From the NCBI GenBank assembly GCA_017694765.1, contig JADIML010000018.1, positions 1 through 24,222 on the forward strand: a stretch of DNA of 24,222 nt. Direction: 5' to 3'. Under the pieces are notes generated by a model. The model did not search any database. It was not told where the DNA came from and was given only the letters and a program-made list of their open reading frames with translations. The stretch is from Candidatus Scybalomonas excrementavium. GTDB lineage: Bacteria > Bacillota > Clostridia > Lachnospirales > Lachnospiraceae. Shown in pieces: positions 14,306 to 22,883 of the stretch (position 1 is the first letter of the stretch; each line of letters begins with the position of its first letter). Made by a program: the position numbers and the translations under genes.

Positions 14306-15087
14306 GTGTCAGTATTGACTTTTTTATTTTTTTCACTTGTCTTTTTCGTTTTTTCTGGTACAAAGGTTACCACTTTACTATTTTTCCCAAACTCTTCCAT
14401 GTGCAAAGTCCCTTTCATTCCTTTTGCTTTTTCTAAAATACCAGAGAGATTCATCATCTTTTCTTCTAAATTATCTTCCATTCCAAGTTGAATAACAATG
14501 TCATCCTGATATAAAATCAAATCTCCTGCAATTCCAAAACGAATATGTTCAATTTTTAATTCATTTTCTTGAATTAACTGTGTCACTCGTAAAATTTGAT
14601 TAAATTGTTCTTTTTCTTCTACTGGTAATTTCTCATGAAGAACAAACTGCTGAAAGGAAAGTCCTTCCACACAAGGAATATCGTCTAATCTTTGACTTTC
14701 ACTCTCTAAAATATAGCCATCTCGATCAAAGTAAATATACTCTCCCATATCTTCTATACAACCTGCAATGGCCATTTCATACACATCAACAGAAATTTTA
14801 TGAGGATTTTCGTAAGTAACTTCAATTTTATCAATAAAAGGAATTCCTTGTACTGGTCGAAAATAATTTATTAGCCATATTAATAAACTATTATTCACAT
14901 AGGACCTTTCAGTCACAATTTCTTGAATCTCTTCTTTTGTATACCGAGTATTACCATTCACAGATATTGTTTCTAACTGAAACTTAGTAAATACTATGTA
15001 AAGAGAACTGATAATCATTATAACAAATATAAGGAGTATCCATTTTAATTTTATATATCTCTTCTTCGGTTGTTTCTTTTTTTTCAC
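14302..15087 (-). CDS. ftsQ: Cell division protein FtsQ/DivIB
   Basis: This bitopic divisome protein bridges FtsL and the septal synthase. It has a lysine-rich cytoplasmic tail (residues 1-13), one membrane segment (about 14-33), and a POTRA domain beginning FQLETISVNGNTRYTKEEI. A beta domain follows, then a lysine/threonine-rich C-terminus. The 261-residue length is typical of DivIB. The start is GTG (15087), since the ATG two bases earlier runs directly into a stop. The ribosome site AAGGGTG is only fair, which would keep output modest. It follows ftsW by 13 bp, in the place where murG normally lies between the two. Confidence 0.9.
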   Translation of the reverse strand: MKKKKQPKKRYIKLKWILLIFVIMIISSLYIVFTKFQLETISVNGNTRYTKEEIQEIVTERSYVNNSLLIWLINYFRPVQGIPFIDKIEVTYENPHKISVDVYEMAIAGCIEDMGEYIYFDRDGYILESESQRLDDIPCVEGLSFQQFVLHEKLPVEEKEQFNQILRVTQLIQENELKIEHIRFGIAGDLILYQDDIVIQLGMEDNLEEKMMNLSGILEKAKGMKGTLHMEEFGKNSKVVTFVPEKTKKTSEKNKKVNTDT

Positions 15088-15100
15088 ATGATCACCCTTG

Positions 15101-16237
15101 TTATTTTCTTATCCTAATATGACGTGATATTCCAAGAACCATTCCCATTTCTCCCATTAGGAATACTAAAGATGTTCCTCCATAACTAATAAATGGTAAT
15201 GGGATACCTGTTGGTGGAATTGTATTTGTTACTACGGCAATATTAATAAATACTTGGATTCCAACTTGTGCCATAACACCAACACAAATAAGTGCACTAT
15301 ATAAATCTGGAGCATTATTTGCAATATACATAATACGCCATAATAGCATTACAAACATTGTAATAATGCAAATAGCACCAAATAATCCTAATTCTTCGCA
15401 TACAATCGAAAAAATCATATCATTATGGGACTCTGGAATAAATCCCATCTTTTGCATACTCTGTCCAAGACCTTTTCCAAAAATCCCACCAGATCCAATG
15501 GCATATAACGATTGCATCGTCTGCAAACCTTTTGTATGATTCTCTGGATCGAGCCAAATTTCAATACGTTCCATACGGTATCCAGCCGATAATAATACAA
15601 TTCCTCCCAGCACAACACCGGCTAAAATCATAGCAATAAAAGGCAAATACTTCGGACTTGTAACAAATAACATCAAAATTGTAATTCCAAGAATAACAAG
15701 AGAAGTACTTAAATTCTCAACCCCAACTAAACCAAAAAGAGGTAATGCAAAAATTCCAACTTTAATTAACCCTTTAATCGTTCTTACTTGCCGAACCGTT
15801 AATGTCAAAATATGTGCTAAAAATAAGATCAATGCTACCTTTGAAAATTCAGAAGGCTGAAATTGAATAGGCCCTAACACAATCCATCGTTTCGCACCAT
15901 GACTTGAATTTGGTAAAATTAATACGATGATTTGTAAAAAAATTGCCAAAACATAAAAGAATATCGTAAATTTCATGTATACTTTATAGTGGACAGTTGA
16001 AACAATAAACATTCCAATAAAACCAATAATTGCCCACATTCCTTGTCTCTTCAAATAATAGGCAGGATCGCCAAGATTTAAATTCGCTCGATAAGAACTA
16101 CTACTATAAATCATAATTAATCCAAAGCAGACAAGAAAAATAACAATAAAAAGCATTGGAAAATCAAAGTATTCTCCTTTTACGAATAAGTTAAATTGCT
16201 TTCTCCTTCTTCTTTTTACAGGAGTTTTTGTACTCAT
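15101..16237 (-). CDS. ftsW: SEDS-family lipid II polymerase FtsW/SpoVE
   Basis: This is a multi-pass membrane glycosyltransferase of the SEDS family, working with a class B PBP in septal peptidoglycan synthesis. It has 378 residues with about ten hydrophobic segments after a basic N-terminus (VKRRRRK). Diagnostic blocks are GAKRWIVLGPIQFQPSEFSK, the loop QSLYAIGSGGIFGKGLGQS, and NTIPPTGIPLPFISYGGTSL near the C-terminus. Sequence alone does not separate FtsW from its sporulation paralogue SpoVE. Only one copy lies here, within a division cluster. It starts 5 bp after murD, with AAAGGAG overlapping the murD stop, so the two are translationally close-coupled. Confidence 0.94.
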   Translation of the reverse strand: MSTKTPVKRRRRKQFNLFVKGEYFDFPMLFIVIFLVCFGLIMIYSSSSYRANLNLGDPAYYLKRQGMWAIIGFIGMFIVSTVHYKVYMKFTIFFYVLAIFLQIIVLILPNSSHGAKRWIVLGPIQFQPSEFSKVALILFLAHILTLTVRQVRTIKGLIKVGIFALPLFGLVGVENLSTSLVILGITILMLFVTSPKYLPFIAMILAGVVLGGIVLLSAGYRMERIEIWLDPENHTKGLQTMQSLYAIGSGGIFGKGLGQSMQKMGFIPESHNDMIFSIVCEELGLFGAICIITMFVMLLWRIMYIANNAPDLYSALICVGVMAQVGIQVFINIAVVTNTIPPTGIPLPFISYGGTSLVFLMGEMGMVLGISRHIRIRK

Positions 16238-16242
16238 CTATT

Positions 16243-17604
16243 TCACTCCTTTAAACTTTTTACATATTCTTTAAACATGCATCCACGCTCTTCATAATTT
16301 TTAAACATTCCCCAACTTGCACAAGCAGGAGATAATAATACGGCTTCTCCTTCTTTCGCATGTTTTGCGCAATATGAAACTGCTTCTGATAGAGTTTCTA
16401 CAAACACGATATGAGTAAAACCATATTTTTGGGCTGTATCTCCAATTTGTTTCGCTGTCTGACCGAGCAATACTAACTCTTTTACTTTTCCATCAAACGA
16501 CTGTATCCATTCATCAAAACTAGCTCCTTTATCATACCCTCCACCAATTAAGTACGTTGGTTTCTTCATAGCTTGAATTGCTTTTATAGCAGCATCTGGA
16601 TTCGTTCCTTTGGAATCATTATAATAATCAATTCCATCAATCGTATCGACATATTCAATTCGATGTTCCACAGCTTGAAACTCTTTTACCGACTTACGAA
16701 CAGACTCCATTGGAACGCCAAGCCAAATAGCCATTCCTACTGCTGCCATTACATTTTCTACATTATGTATTCCAAGTATCTGTAACTCATTTCTATTACA
16801 TACAAGCTCTTCTTTGTCATCTTTTCTTACATAAATATTTTCTTCTAGGAGAAAGATTCCTTCTTTCAACTCTACTGTATGGCTAAAGAAAATAGGTTTT
16901 GCTGGTATTTTTTCTGCCATAGCTCTCGTTATTGCATCATCATAATTTAAGATACAAATATCATTTTTTGTTTGATTTTTTGTAATTCCCATTTTTACGT
17001 CTGCATAGGCTTCTATTGTCTTATGACGATCTAAATGATCTGGTGTTACATTTAATACAGCACTAATTTTAGGCTTAAATTTCTGAATAGTCTCTAATTG
17101 GAAACTACTAATTTCTGCCACGATTACACTATCATCTTCCATGTCTTCTACCACACTTGTATAAGGAGTTCCTATATTCCCAACAACAAAGACACTTTTA
17201 TAATAATCTTTCATAATTTTACCAACTAAAGCTGTTGTTGTTGTTTTTCCATTTGTTCCTGTAATTCCAACAACTGTCCCTTTTCCAGCTAAAAAGGCTA
17301 ACTCTATTTCACTCCAAATCGGAATATTATTTTCTCTTATTATTTTTGTAAATGGTGCATCACAAGGAATTCCTGGACTAATAATCATTGCTTCAATTCC
17401 TTTTATATTCTCTTCTCTTAATGTTCCAAGAATGAGAGATACCCGCTCTGTACGTTCTAACTGACTAAGAATTTTGCTAGAATCTAAAGATTCATTGCCA
17501 TCATACAAAATGACATTTGCTCCTTTTCTTAATAATAGATTCGTTGCTCCAATTCCACTTAATCCTGTCCCTGCTACAAGAAATTTTTTTTGTACAAATT
17601 CCAT
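16243..17604 (-). CDS. murD: UDP-N-acetylmuramoyl-L-alanine--D-glutamate ligase
   Basis: MurD adds D-glutamate to UDP-MurNAc-L-Ala with ATP in the cytoplasm. The N-terminal nucleotide-sugar fold begins FLVAGTGLSGIGATNLL. The ATP loop GTNGKTTT is at residues 116-123. The central block VLNVTPDHLDRH and the C-terminal block YYNDSKGTNPDA with LSPACASWGMF follow. At 453 residues it is normal. The ATG at 17604 is chosen because AAGGAGG, which overlaps the stop of mraY, lies 11 nt before it. A longer frame opens at a TTG at 17640 inside mraY and would bury that ribosome site. It sits between mraY and ftsW in the usual dcw order. Confidence 0.96.
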   Translation of the reverse strand: MEFVQKKFLVAGTGLSGIGATNLLLRKGANVILYDGNESLDSSKILSQLERTERVSLILGTLREENIKGIEAMIISPGIPCDAPFTKIIRENNIPIWSEIELAFLAGKGTVVGITGTNGKTTTTALVGKIMKDYYKSVFVVGNIGTPYTSVVEDMEDDSVIVAEISSFQLETIQKFKPKISAVLNVTPDHLDRHKTIEAYADVKMGITKNQTKNDICILNYDDAITRAMAEKIPAKPIFFSHTVELKEGIFLLEENIYVRKDDKEELVCNRNELQILGIHNVENVMAAVGMAIWLGVPMESVRKSVKEFQAVEHRIEYVDTIDGIDYYNDSKGTNPDAAIKAIQAMKKPTYLIGGGYDKGASFDEWIQSFDGKVKELVLLGQTAKQIGDTAQKYGFTHIVFVETLSEAVSYCAKHAKEGEAVLLSPACASWGMFKNYEERGCMFKEYVKSLKE

Positions 17605-17620
17605 GGTTTTCTCTTCCTCC

Positions 17621-18577
17621 TTATAATCCAAGTAAGCCAATCAGACATAAAATCGCAGTAACAATTGAAAAAATTGCTACTACTTTTGTCTCTGGCCACC
17701 CGCTTAATTCAAAATGATGGTGTATTGGTGCCATTTTAAAGACACGTTTTCCTGTTGTATGATAAGAAATTACCTGTATGATAACAGATAATACTTCAAT
17801 TAAATAGATAAAAGCTACAATTGCTAAAAACAACGGCATTCTTAGCATATATGCTGTTGATACGACAAAGCCACCTAAGGCTAAAGAACCTGTATCTCCC
17901 ATAAAAACTCTAGCTGGATACACATTGTATACTAAAAAACCTAAAATACTTCCAACGGCTGCACAAGTAATCGGTTCAATTCCTGATTCTGTTCCAATTG
18001 CTACAACGGTAAAAAATACAGCAATCAAAACGGTAACACTAGAAGCCAATCCATCGAGTCCATCGGTAAAATTTGCTCCATTTACCGTTCCAAGAACAAT
18101 AAAGAATAAAATCGGCAAATATAAAGCCCCTGTTTCCAATAACTTACCATTAGAAAATGGTAAAAGCATGGCAGTTCCTACGTCTGTATTATGATTTAAA
18201 TAATATGCAAATATAGAAGTGATAAGAATCTGTCCTAACATTTTTTGCCACGCTCTAAGTCCTAAAGAGCGCTTCATTACAACTTTAATGTAATCGTCTA
18301 AAAATCCAATCAATCCAAAACCTAATGTAACAAATAAAATTGGTCGAATATTTTTATAATCTTCTAAATAAAAAAGTGAGGTTATTACAATTCCTGTTAA
18401 AATAATAAGCCCACCCATAGTCGGTGTTCCTGACTTTTTTAAATGGGACTCTGGTCCATCATCTCGAACAAATTGTCCAAACTTCAGTTTTTTTAGAAAA
18501 GGTATCACAATAGGTCCTAATATGACATTAAGCATAAATGCTGTTAGAACCGGCAATAGTATTTCATACTTCATCAT
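17621..18577 (-). CDS. mraY: Phospho-N-acetylmuramoyl-pentapeptide transferase
   Basis: MraY transfers phospho-MurNAc-pentapeptide to undecaprenyl phosphate, making lipid I at the membrane. About ten hydrophobic segments are visible. The family blocks are DDGPESHLKKSGTPTMGG near the N-terminus, LGFLDDY with its catalytic aspartates, NFTDGLDGLASS, MGDTGSLALGG, and the histidine cluster IHHHFE. With the ATG at 18577 the protein has 318 residues, and AAGG lies 9 nt upstream. ATGs at 18574 and 18586 are alternatives. The outer one has no room for a ribosome site. The stop codon lies within the murD ribosome site. Confidence 0.96.
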   Translation of the reverse strand: MMKYEILLPVLTAFMLNVILGPIVIPFLKKLKFGQFVRDDGPESHLKKSGTPTMGGLIILTGIVITSLFYLEDYKNIRPILFVTLGFGLIGFLDDYIKVVMKRSLGLRAWQKMLGQILITSIFAYYLNHNTDVGTAMLLPFSNGKLLETGALYLPILFFIVLGTVNGANFTDGLDGLASSVTVLIAVFFTVVAIGTESGIEPITCAAVGSILGFLVYNVYPARVFMGDTGSLALGGFVVSTAYMLRMPLFLAIVAFIYLIEVLSVIIQVISYHTTGKRVFKMAPIHHHFELSGWPETKVVAIFSIVTAILCLIGLLGL

Positions 18578-18618
18578 CCTATCCATCCTTCATTTTACAA
18601 TTTTCTCCCTACTTCTAT

Positions 18619-20373
18619 TCAAGAGGTAGTTTCTTCCTGAACAGCTATATATTCTTGTTGTATCCCAAGATAAGGGAGAATATTTTCAAATATTTCCTTC
18701 ATGACTGGAGCTGCAATCGTTCCACCATAATACGTACCAACTGGCTCATCAATCATAATTAATCCAATTACCTTTGGATCGTTTGCTGGTGCAAATCCAA
18801 GAAAACTGGATATGTATTTTCCACTTCTTCGTGGTAATTTCTCACTTGTTGCAGTTTTTCCACCAATTCGAAATCCTTCAATTTTTGCATTTTGTCCAGA
18901 GCCTTCTGAAACAACCGATTCCAATAATTCCTTCATAAGCTCTGATGTTTCTTTTCGAATGGCATTTTCTTTTGTTGGATAAGACAACGTTTCTACTAAT
19001 TGTCCCTCTTTATTTTGTACCTCTATTCCAAAATGAGGTGTTATAAGTGTACCACCATTAATAACAGCACTAACGGCTCTTAATAACTCCAATGGTGTAA
19101 TCTGAAAAGATTGCCCAAAAGACATCGTTGCAAGCTCTACTGCACCAATATTATCTAACTTATGCATAATAGACTTTGCTTCACCCGGAACATCAATTCC
19201 TGTCTTTTCAAATAACCCTAGCTTTTTATAATTTTTATACATAGCTTCCTTTCCAACTCTAGCTCCTACATCCATAAAAACAGGATTGCAAGAATTCATA
19301 ATCCCTTGTTGAAAAGTTTCTTGTCCGTGTCCAACTGTTTTATGACAACGAATTTTTCTGTCTTCTACGATTCGAAACCCTGGACAAGAAAAAGTGTCTG
19401 TCACTTTTACTACATTTTCTTCTAAACCTGCTGCTGCTGTAATGATTTTAAATGTGGAACCCGGTTCATATGTATCATTTACACTGGAATTTCTCCACAT
19501 TTGATTTAAAAGCTCTTGTGTATTATTTCCATTTTCTTGTGATTTTAAACTATCGATTAAAGTATATGGCTCATTTAAATTAAATTCTGGTACATTCACC
19601 ATTGCATATATTTCTCCATTTTGTGGATTCATAATAATGATAGATACTTGTTTTGCAGAATGGGATTTCATTGCTTTTGTTGCAGCTTGTTCCACATATT
19701 TTTGAATATTAACATCAATGGAAGTAATAAGATGATTTCCTGCAACTGGTTCTTGTCTCGTTTCTGCTGCATTTGGAACCTCTACTCCTCTTGCGTCTGT
19801 TAATGTTAAAATCTTTCCTGGACTGCCTGATAAATAAGAATCATATTTTACTTCTAAACCGATGATTCCTTGGTTATCACTGCCCGTAAATCCTAATACT
19901 TTAGAAGCTAGTGATTCATATGGATAATATCTCTTATAATCTTCATCAATCATAACACCATCCAATTTATAAGCACGTATTGTATCAGCAATTTCTTTCT
20001 CAACATTACTTTTTATTTTCTCTCTTGCTGAAACTTTCTCTACACGCTTTCTTACATAGCTTTCTTCTAATCCAAGTTCTTCTTGCAAAACTTTTATCAC
20101 CTGTTCTGGTTCTTTTATTTGGCTGTGAATCACAGAGATTGTGCATACTGCCTTATTTCCAGCTAATACAACACCATTTCTATCATAGATAACTCCTCTT
20201 TCTGCCTTAATAGAACGCTCTCTTTGGTGAAGATCCAATGCTAATTTTTGATAATAGGTAGATTTTTTTATCATTAAAAATCCAAGCCGTATACAGAGTA
20301 TACTCGCTACTAAAATTAACATAGTTCCTACAATAATAATTTTTCTTTTATGATAGGTTTTCTTATACGACAT
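18619..20373 (-). CDS. Class B penicillin-binding protein, SpoVD-like
   Basis: This is a transpeptidase that cross-links septal or spore-cortex peptidoglycan. It has one N-terminal membrane anchor (about residues 11-34), a dimerisation domain starting ERGVIYDRNG, and a transpeptidase domain. Its motifs are STFK (306-309, nucleophile serine 306), SCN (361-363), and KTA (506-508) in place of the usual KTG. At 584 residues it has no C-terminal PASTA repeats, unlike Bacillus SpoVD. Its position as the second of two class B PBPs before mraY fits SpoVD. Without a tree, a second division PBP cannot be excluded. The ribosome site is a GGGG 10 nt before the ATG, buried in an inverted repeat. Confidence 0.88.
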   Translation of the reverse strand: MSYKKTYHKRKIIIVGTMLILVASILCIRLGFLMIKKSTYYQKLALDLHQRERSIKAERGVIYDRNGVVLAGNKAVCTISVIHSQIKEPEQVIKVLQEELGLEESYVRKRVEKVSAREKIKSNVEKEIADTIRAYKLDGVMIDEDYKRYYPYESLASKVLGFTGSDNQGIIGLEVKYDSYLSGSPGKILTLTDARGVEVPNAAETRQEPVAGNHLITSIDVNIQKYVEQAATKAMKSHSAKQVSIIIMNPQNGEIYAMVNVPEFNLNEPYTLIDSLKSQENGNNTQELLNQMWRNSSVNDTYEPGSTFKIITAAAGLEENVVKVTDTFSCPGFRIVEDRKIRCHKTVGHGQETFQQGIMNSCNPVFMDVGARVGKEAMYKNYKKLGLFEKTGIDVPGEAKSIMHKLDNIGAVELATMSFGQSFQITPLELLRAVSAVINGGTLITPHFGIEVQNKEGQLVETLSYPTKENAIRKETSELMKELLESVVSEGSGQNAKIEGFRIGGKTATSEKLPRRSGKYISSFLGFAPANDPKVIGLIMIDEPVGTYYGGTIAAPVMKEIFENILPYLGIQQEYIAVQEETTS

Positions 20374-20383
20374 AAAAACATAG

Positions 20384-20426
20384 CCCCATGAAAATATTAC
20401 TATATCTTATTAACACTTTCATGAGG
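20384..20426 (-). promoter_or_regulatory. RNA hairpin covering the ribosome site of the second PBP gene
   Basis: On the minus-strand RNA, 20426-20411 pairs with 20399-20384 over 16 bp, using three G-U pairs, around an 11-nt loop. The GGGG at the end of the 3' arm is the only ribosome-site candidate for the downstream PBP gene (start 20373). All three departures from perfect symmetry are allowed as G-U only in the sense RNA. Only five Ts follow after a gap, so it is a poor terminator. Translational control or RNA processing is inferred. Confidence 0.55.
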
Positions 20427-20454
20427 TTATGAGTCTTTTCATTGGTTCTAAGTT

Positions 20455-22377
20455 TTATTTCTTTGTTTTTGATGTTTCTTTCACTGTTTTTGTTTTTGGA
20501 ATATTCATATAAGTTACCAGTTCTTTCATAATATCATGACTTAGTCGAACAGCGTAGCCTGTTTGATCTTGTGGAACTAAATTTGGTTCATCAATTGTAA
20601 CATAAATTAAAACTTCTGGCTTTTCTACTGGAACAAAAGAGATAAAAGAGATGACATATGTATTTGCACTTCTTGGTTGTTTTTCTGCAGTTCCAGTTTT
20701 TCCTCCAATTGTGTATCCATCAATTTTTGCCTCTTTTCCAGTTCCCTTTTCTACAGTTTGGTATAAAGTATCTTTTAACCATTCACTTGTCTTTTTGGAC
20801 ACTGTATCCTTCACAAGAACCTTATCTACATTTTTTACAATGCTACCATCCTCATCAACAATTTGTTTTACAAGATGAGGTTGATAATAATGCCCACCAT
20901 TGATCAAGGAAGCAAATGCACTTGCAAGCTGAATCATTGTCACATTAATATTTTGTCCAAAACTATTAGTAGCTAAGTCTACACTTCCCATATTATCTGC
21001 ACCAATTAAAAGTCCATTTTCTTCTCCCGGAAGATCAATACCTGTTTTCTTACCAAAACCAAAAAATTTCTCATACTGTGTAAAAATTTCTTTTCCATTG
21101 GCATCATTAATCTCCATTAATGCTACATTACAAGAATGCTGTAAGGCTTCACTTAATGTAATAAGCCCTAATCCGCCTTGATAGTAGCTATGACATTTAA
21201 TCATATTAGGCCAACTCTCTTTTTGCAAATACCCTTTGCAATAATAAGTTTCCTCTCCAGTTAATGTATGTTCTTCTAACCCAGCAGCAATTGTAAAAGG
21301 TTTAAACGTAGAACCTGGCTCAAAAATTTTAGAAATGGATTCATTTCTCCAAACTTGATTAAAAGCATTCAGTTTCTCTTCTTCATTCATATTCTGAATT
21401 TCACTTTTGGAATAGCGTTTTTCTAACACACTATCCTCTCTTGGATTATTTAGATCATAAGTGGAATCTGTTGCCATAGCTAAAACTTCTCCATTATTTG
21501 GATCCATAACTAAAACATTGACGCCCTTACTAGCCCCTACTTTTTTCATAAATTTTTGAATATGTTTTTCTGCAATTCTTTGAACATTAACGTCTATGGT
21601 TGTAATTAAATTATTTCCATTTTGGGCTGGTTGCGTTGTTCTCTCTAATTGGGTATTATCATTAATATAACCGTATTCACGTCCATTAATTCCATTTAAT
21701 GTGCTGTTATATTGTTGTTCAAGTCCCCAACTTCCAACATTTCCACTGTTGGAAAATCCAATAATATTACTTGCTAGTTCATTATTTGGATAACTTCTTC
21801 TATATTCTTCCTCAAAATAAACACCTTTAATGCGATCTCCGTATTTAATAGTCTCTTCTTTTCCTTTTGAATTTGTGATCTTTAATTCTTTTTCTAAATA
21901 ATCTTGGAATTTTTTTACTTCACTATATTCTAATCGTTTTAAGACTTTTTGATAATAGGAATTTGGATTTTCTTCAATTAGTTTATGTAACTCACTTTCT
22001 GTAACGTCAAAAAACTGTACCAAAGATTGTACCGTTGTTTTTTGATAAATATCTTTCTCCTGATTTTTAGAAAGAGATTTGTTTCTTTGAGTATCCGCAG
22101 CTAAAATATTTTTTGGCTCAATAATTAAATTATAGACTTTAACACTTGTAGCAAGTGGTGTCCCATTTCGATCTTCAATTTCTCCTCGTGCATAAGGTAA
22201 TGTTATCGTCGTATAATTTTGCTGTGATAAGACTTGCTTTTCATATTTTGCCCCATCTTTAAAATTAATGAATGTCAATCGTACCATGACAATTCCAAAA
22301 AAGCATAATACAATCACAAATGCGATAAATAATTTCCCCTTCATTCTTCGAGTGAAAACTCCTGATCTTTTTGCCAT
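20455..22377 (-). CDS. pbpB: Class B penicillin-binding protein, PBP2B/FtsI-like
   Basis: This is the probable septal transpeptidase of the divisome, partner of FtsW. It has a basic cytoplasmic tail and one membrane anchor (residues 15-36). The extracytoplasmic pedestal begins ARGEIEDRNGTPLA, and the transpeptidase domain has STFK (356-359, nucleophile serine 356), SCN (415-417) and a canonical KTGT (560-563). At 640 residues it lacks PASTA repeats and ends in a lysine/threonine-rich tail. AAGGAG lies 5 nt before the ATG. It follows ftsL directly, the classical place of pbpB/ftsI. The split into division (this gene) and sporulation (next gene) roles is inferred from order. Confidence 0.92.
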   Translation of the reverse strand: MAKRSGVFTRRMKGKLFIAFVIVLCFFGIVMVRLTFINFKDGAKYEKQVLSQQNYTTITLPYARGEIEDRNGTPLATSVKVYNLIIEPKNILAADTQRNKSLSKNQEKDIYQKTTVQSLVQFFDVTESELHKLIEENPNSYYQKVLKRLEYSEVKKFQDYLEKELKITNSKGKEETIKYGDRIKGVYFEEEYRRSYPNNELASNIIGFSNSGNVGSWGLEQQYNSTLNGINGREYGYINDNTQLERTTQPAQNGNNLITTIDVNVQRIAEKHIQKFMKKVGASKGVNVLVMDPNNGEVLAMATDSTYDLNNPREDSVLEKRYSKSEIQNMNEEEKLNAFNQVWRNESISKIFEPGSTFKPFTIAAGLEEHTLTGEETYYCKGYLQKESWPNMIKCHSYYQGGLGLITLSEALQHSCNVALMEINDANGKEIFTQYEKFFGFGKKTGIDLPGEENGLLIGADNMGSVDLATNSFGQNINVTMIQLASAFASLINGGHYYQPHLVKQIVDEDGSIVKNVDKVLVKDTVSKKTSEWLKDTLYQTVEKGTGKEAKIDGYTIGGKTGTAEKQPRSANTYVISFISFVPVEKPEVLIYVTIDEPNLVPQDQTGYAVRLSHDIMKELVTYMNIPKTKTVKETSKTKK

Positions 22378-22402
22378 TTTATCTCCTTAATTTCTTACTT
22401 CT

Positions 22403-22867
22403 TTATTCTTCTGGTATCTCTTCATACTGTCTTAAGTAGTCTTTACTTTGACTATCATAATAAATAATTTGATCTTCTCCAGCATATATCATCCCAAGTT
22501 TTTTTGTAGCCACTTTATAAATGTAATCCAAATCCATAAGACTTTGTAAGCGCTCCTTTGTTGCATTGTTTTCATCTACCAGATTATTTAATTTCTGTTC
22601 TAGACTAGCCATATGCTTGTTTTGATAAATAAGCTGACTCTGGGCAGTAATATAATGAACACACATTGCAAGAGTAGCAACAACTGCTACTGCAAGAAGA
22701 ATAGTATATCCCTTACTAAAGGAGCGTGCACGTGCTTGATTTCTACGTACAGAGCGACTTCTATTTTGTTTTCTTGGACTGACACCCCTTCGTATTGGGC
22801 TTTCTTCCGGATAACTTCTGACGGCATTTCCATCATATATTTCTAGATTACGTTGTTTTTCTCCCAT
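22403..22867 (-). CDS. ftsL: Cell division protein FtsL
   Basis: This small bitopic protein has 154 residues. A very basic cytoplasmic segment (residues about 26-50, rich in R and S) precedes one membrane helix (GYTILLAVAVVATLAMCVHYI). A coiled coil follows (SQLIYQNKHMASLEQKLNNLVDENNATKERL) and then a short tail. This layout, and the place between rsmH and the septal PBP gene, identify FtsL. Sequence conservation in the family is low, so position matters for the call. FtsL pairs with DivIC and FtsQ to activate septal synthesis. The ribosome site AGAGG is 8 nt before the ATG, and the gene starts 16 bp after rsmH. Confidence 0.88.
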   Translation of the reverse strand: MGEKQRNLEIYDGNAVRSYPEESPIRRGVSPRKQNRSRSVRRNQARARSFSKGYTILLAVAVVATLAMCVHYITAQSQLIYQNKHMASLEQKLNNLVDENNATKERLQSLMDLDYIYKVATKKLGMIYAGEDQIIYYDSQSKDYLRQYEEIPEE

Positions 22868-22883
22868 CGTCTATACCTCTTTA

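Noticed and set aside
14030..14491. A 153-codon plus-strand frame spanning the ftsZ start and ftsQ end
   Set aside because: It covers two conserved genes antisense and the AT-rich spacer, with no ribosome site or homology signal.
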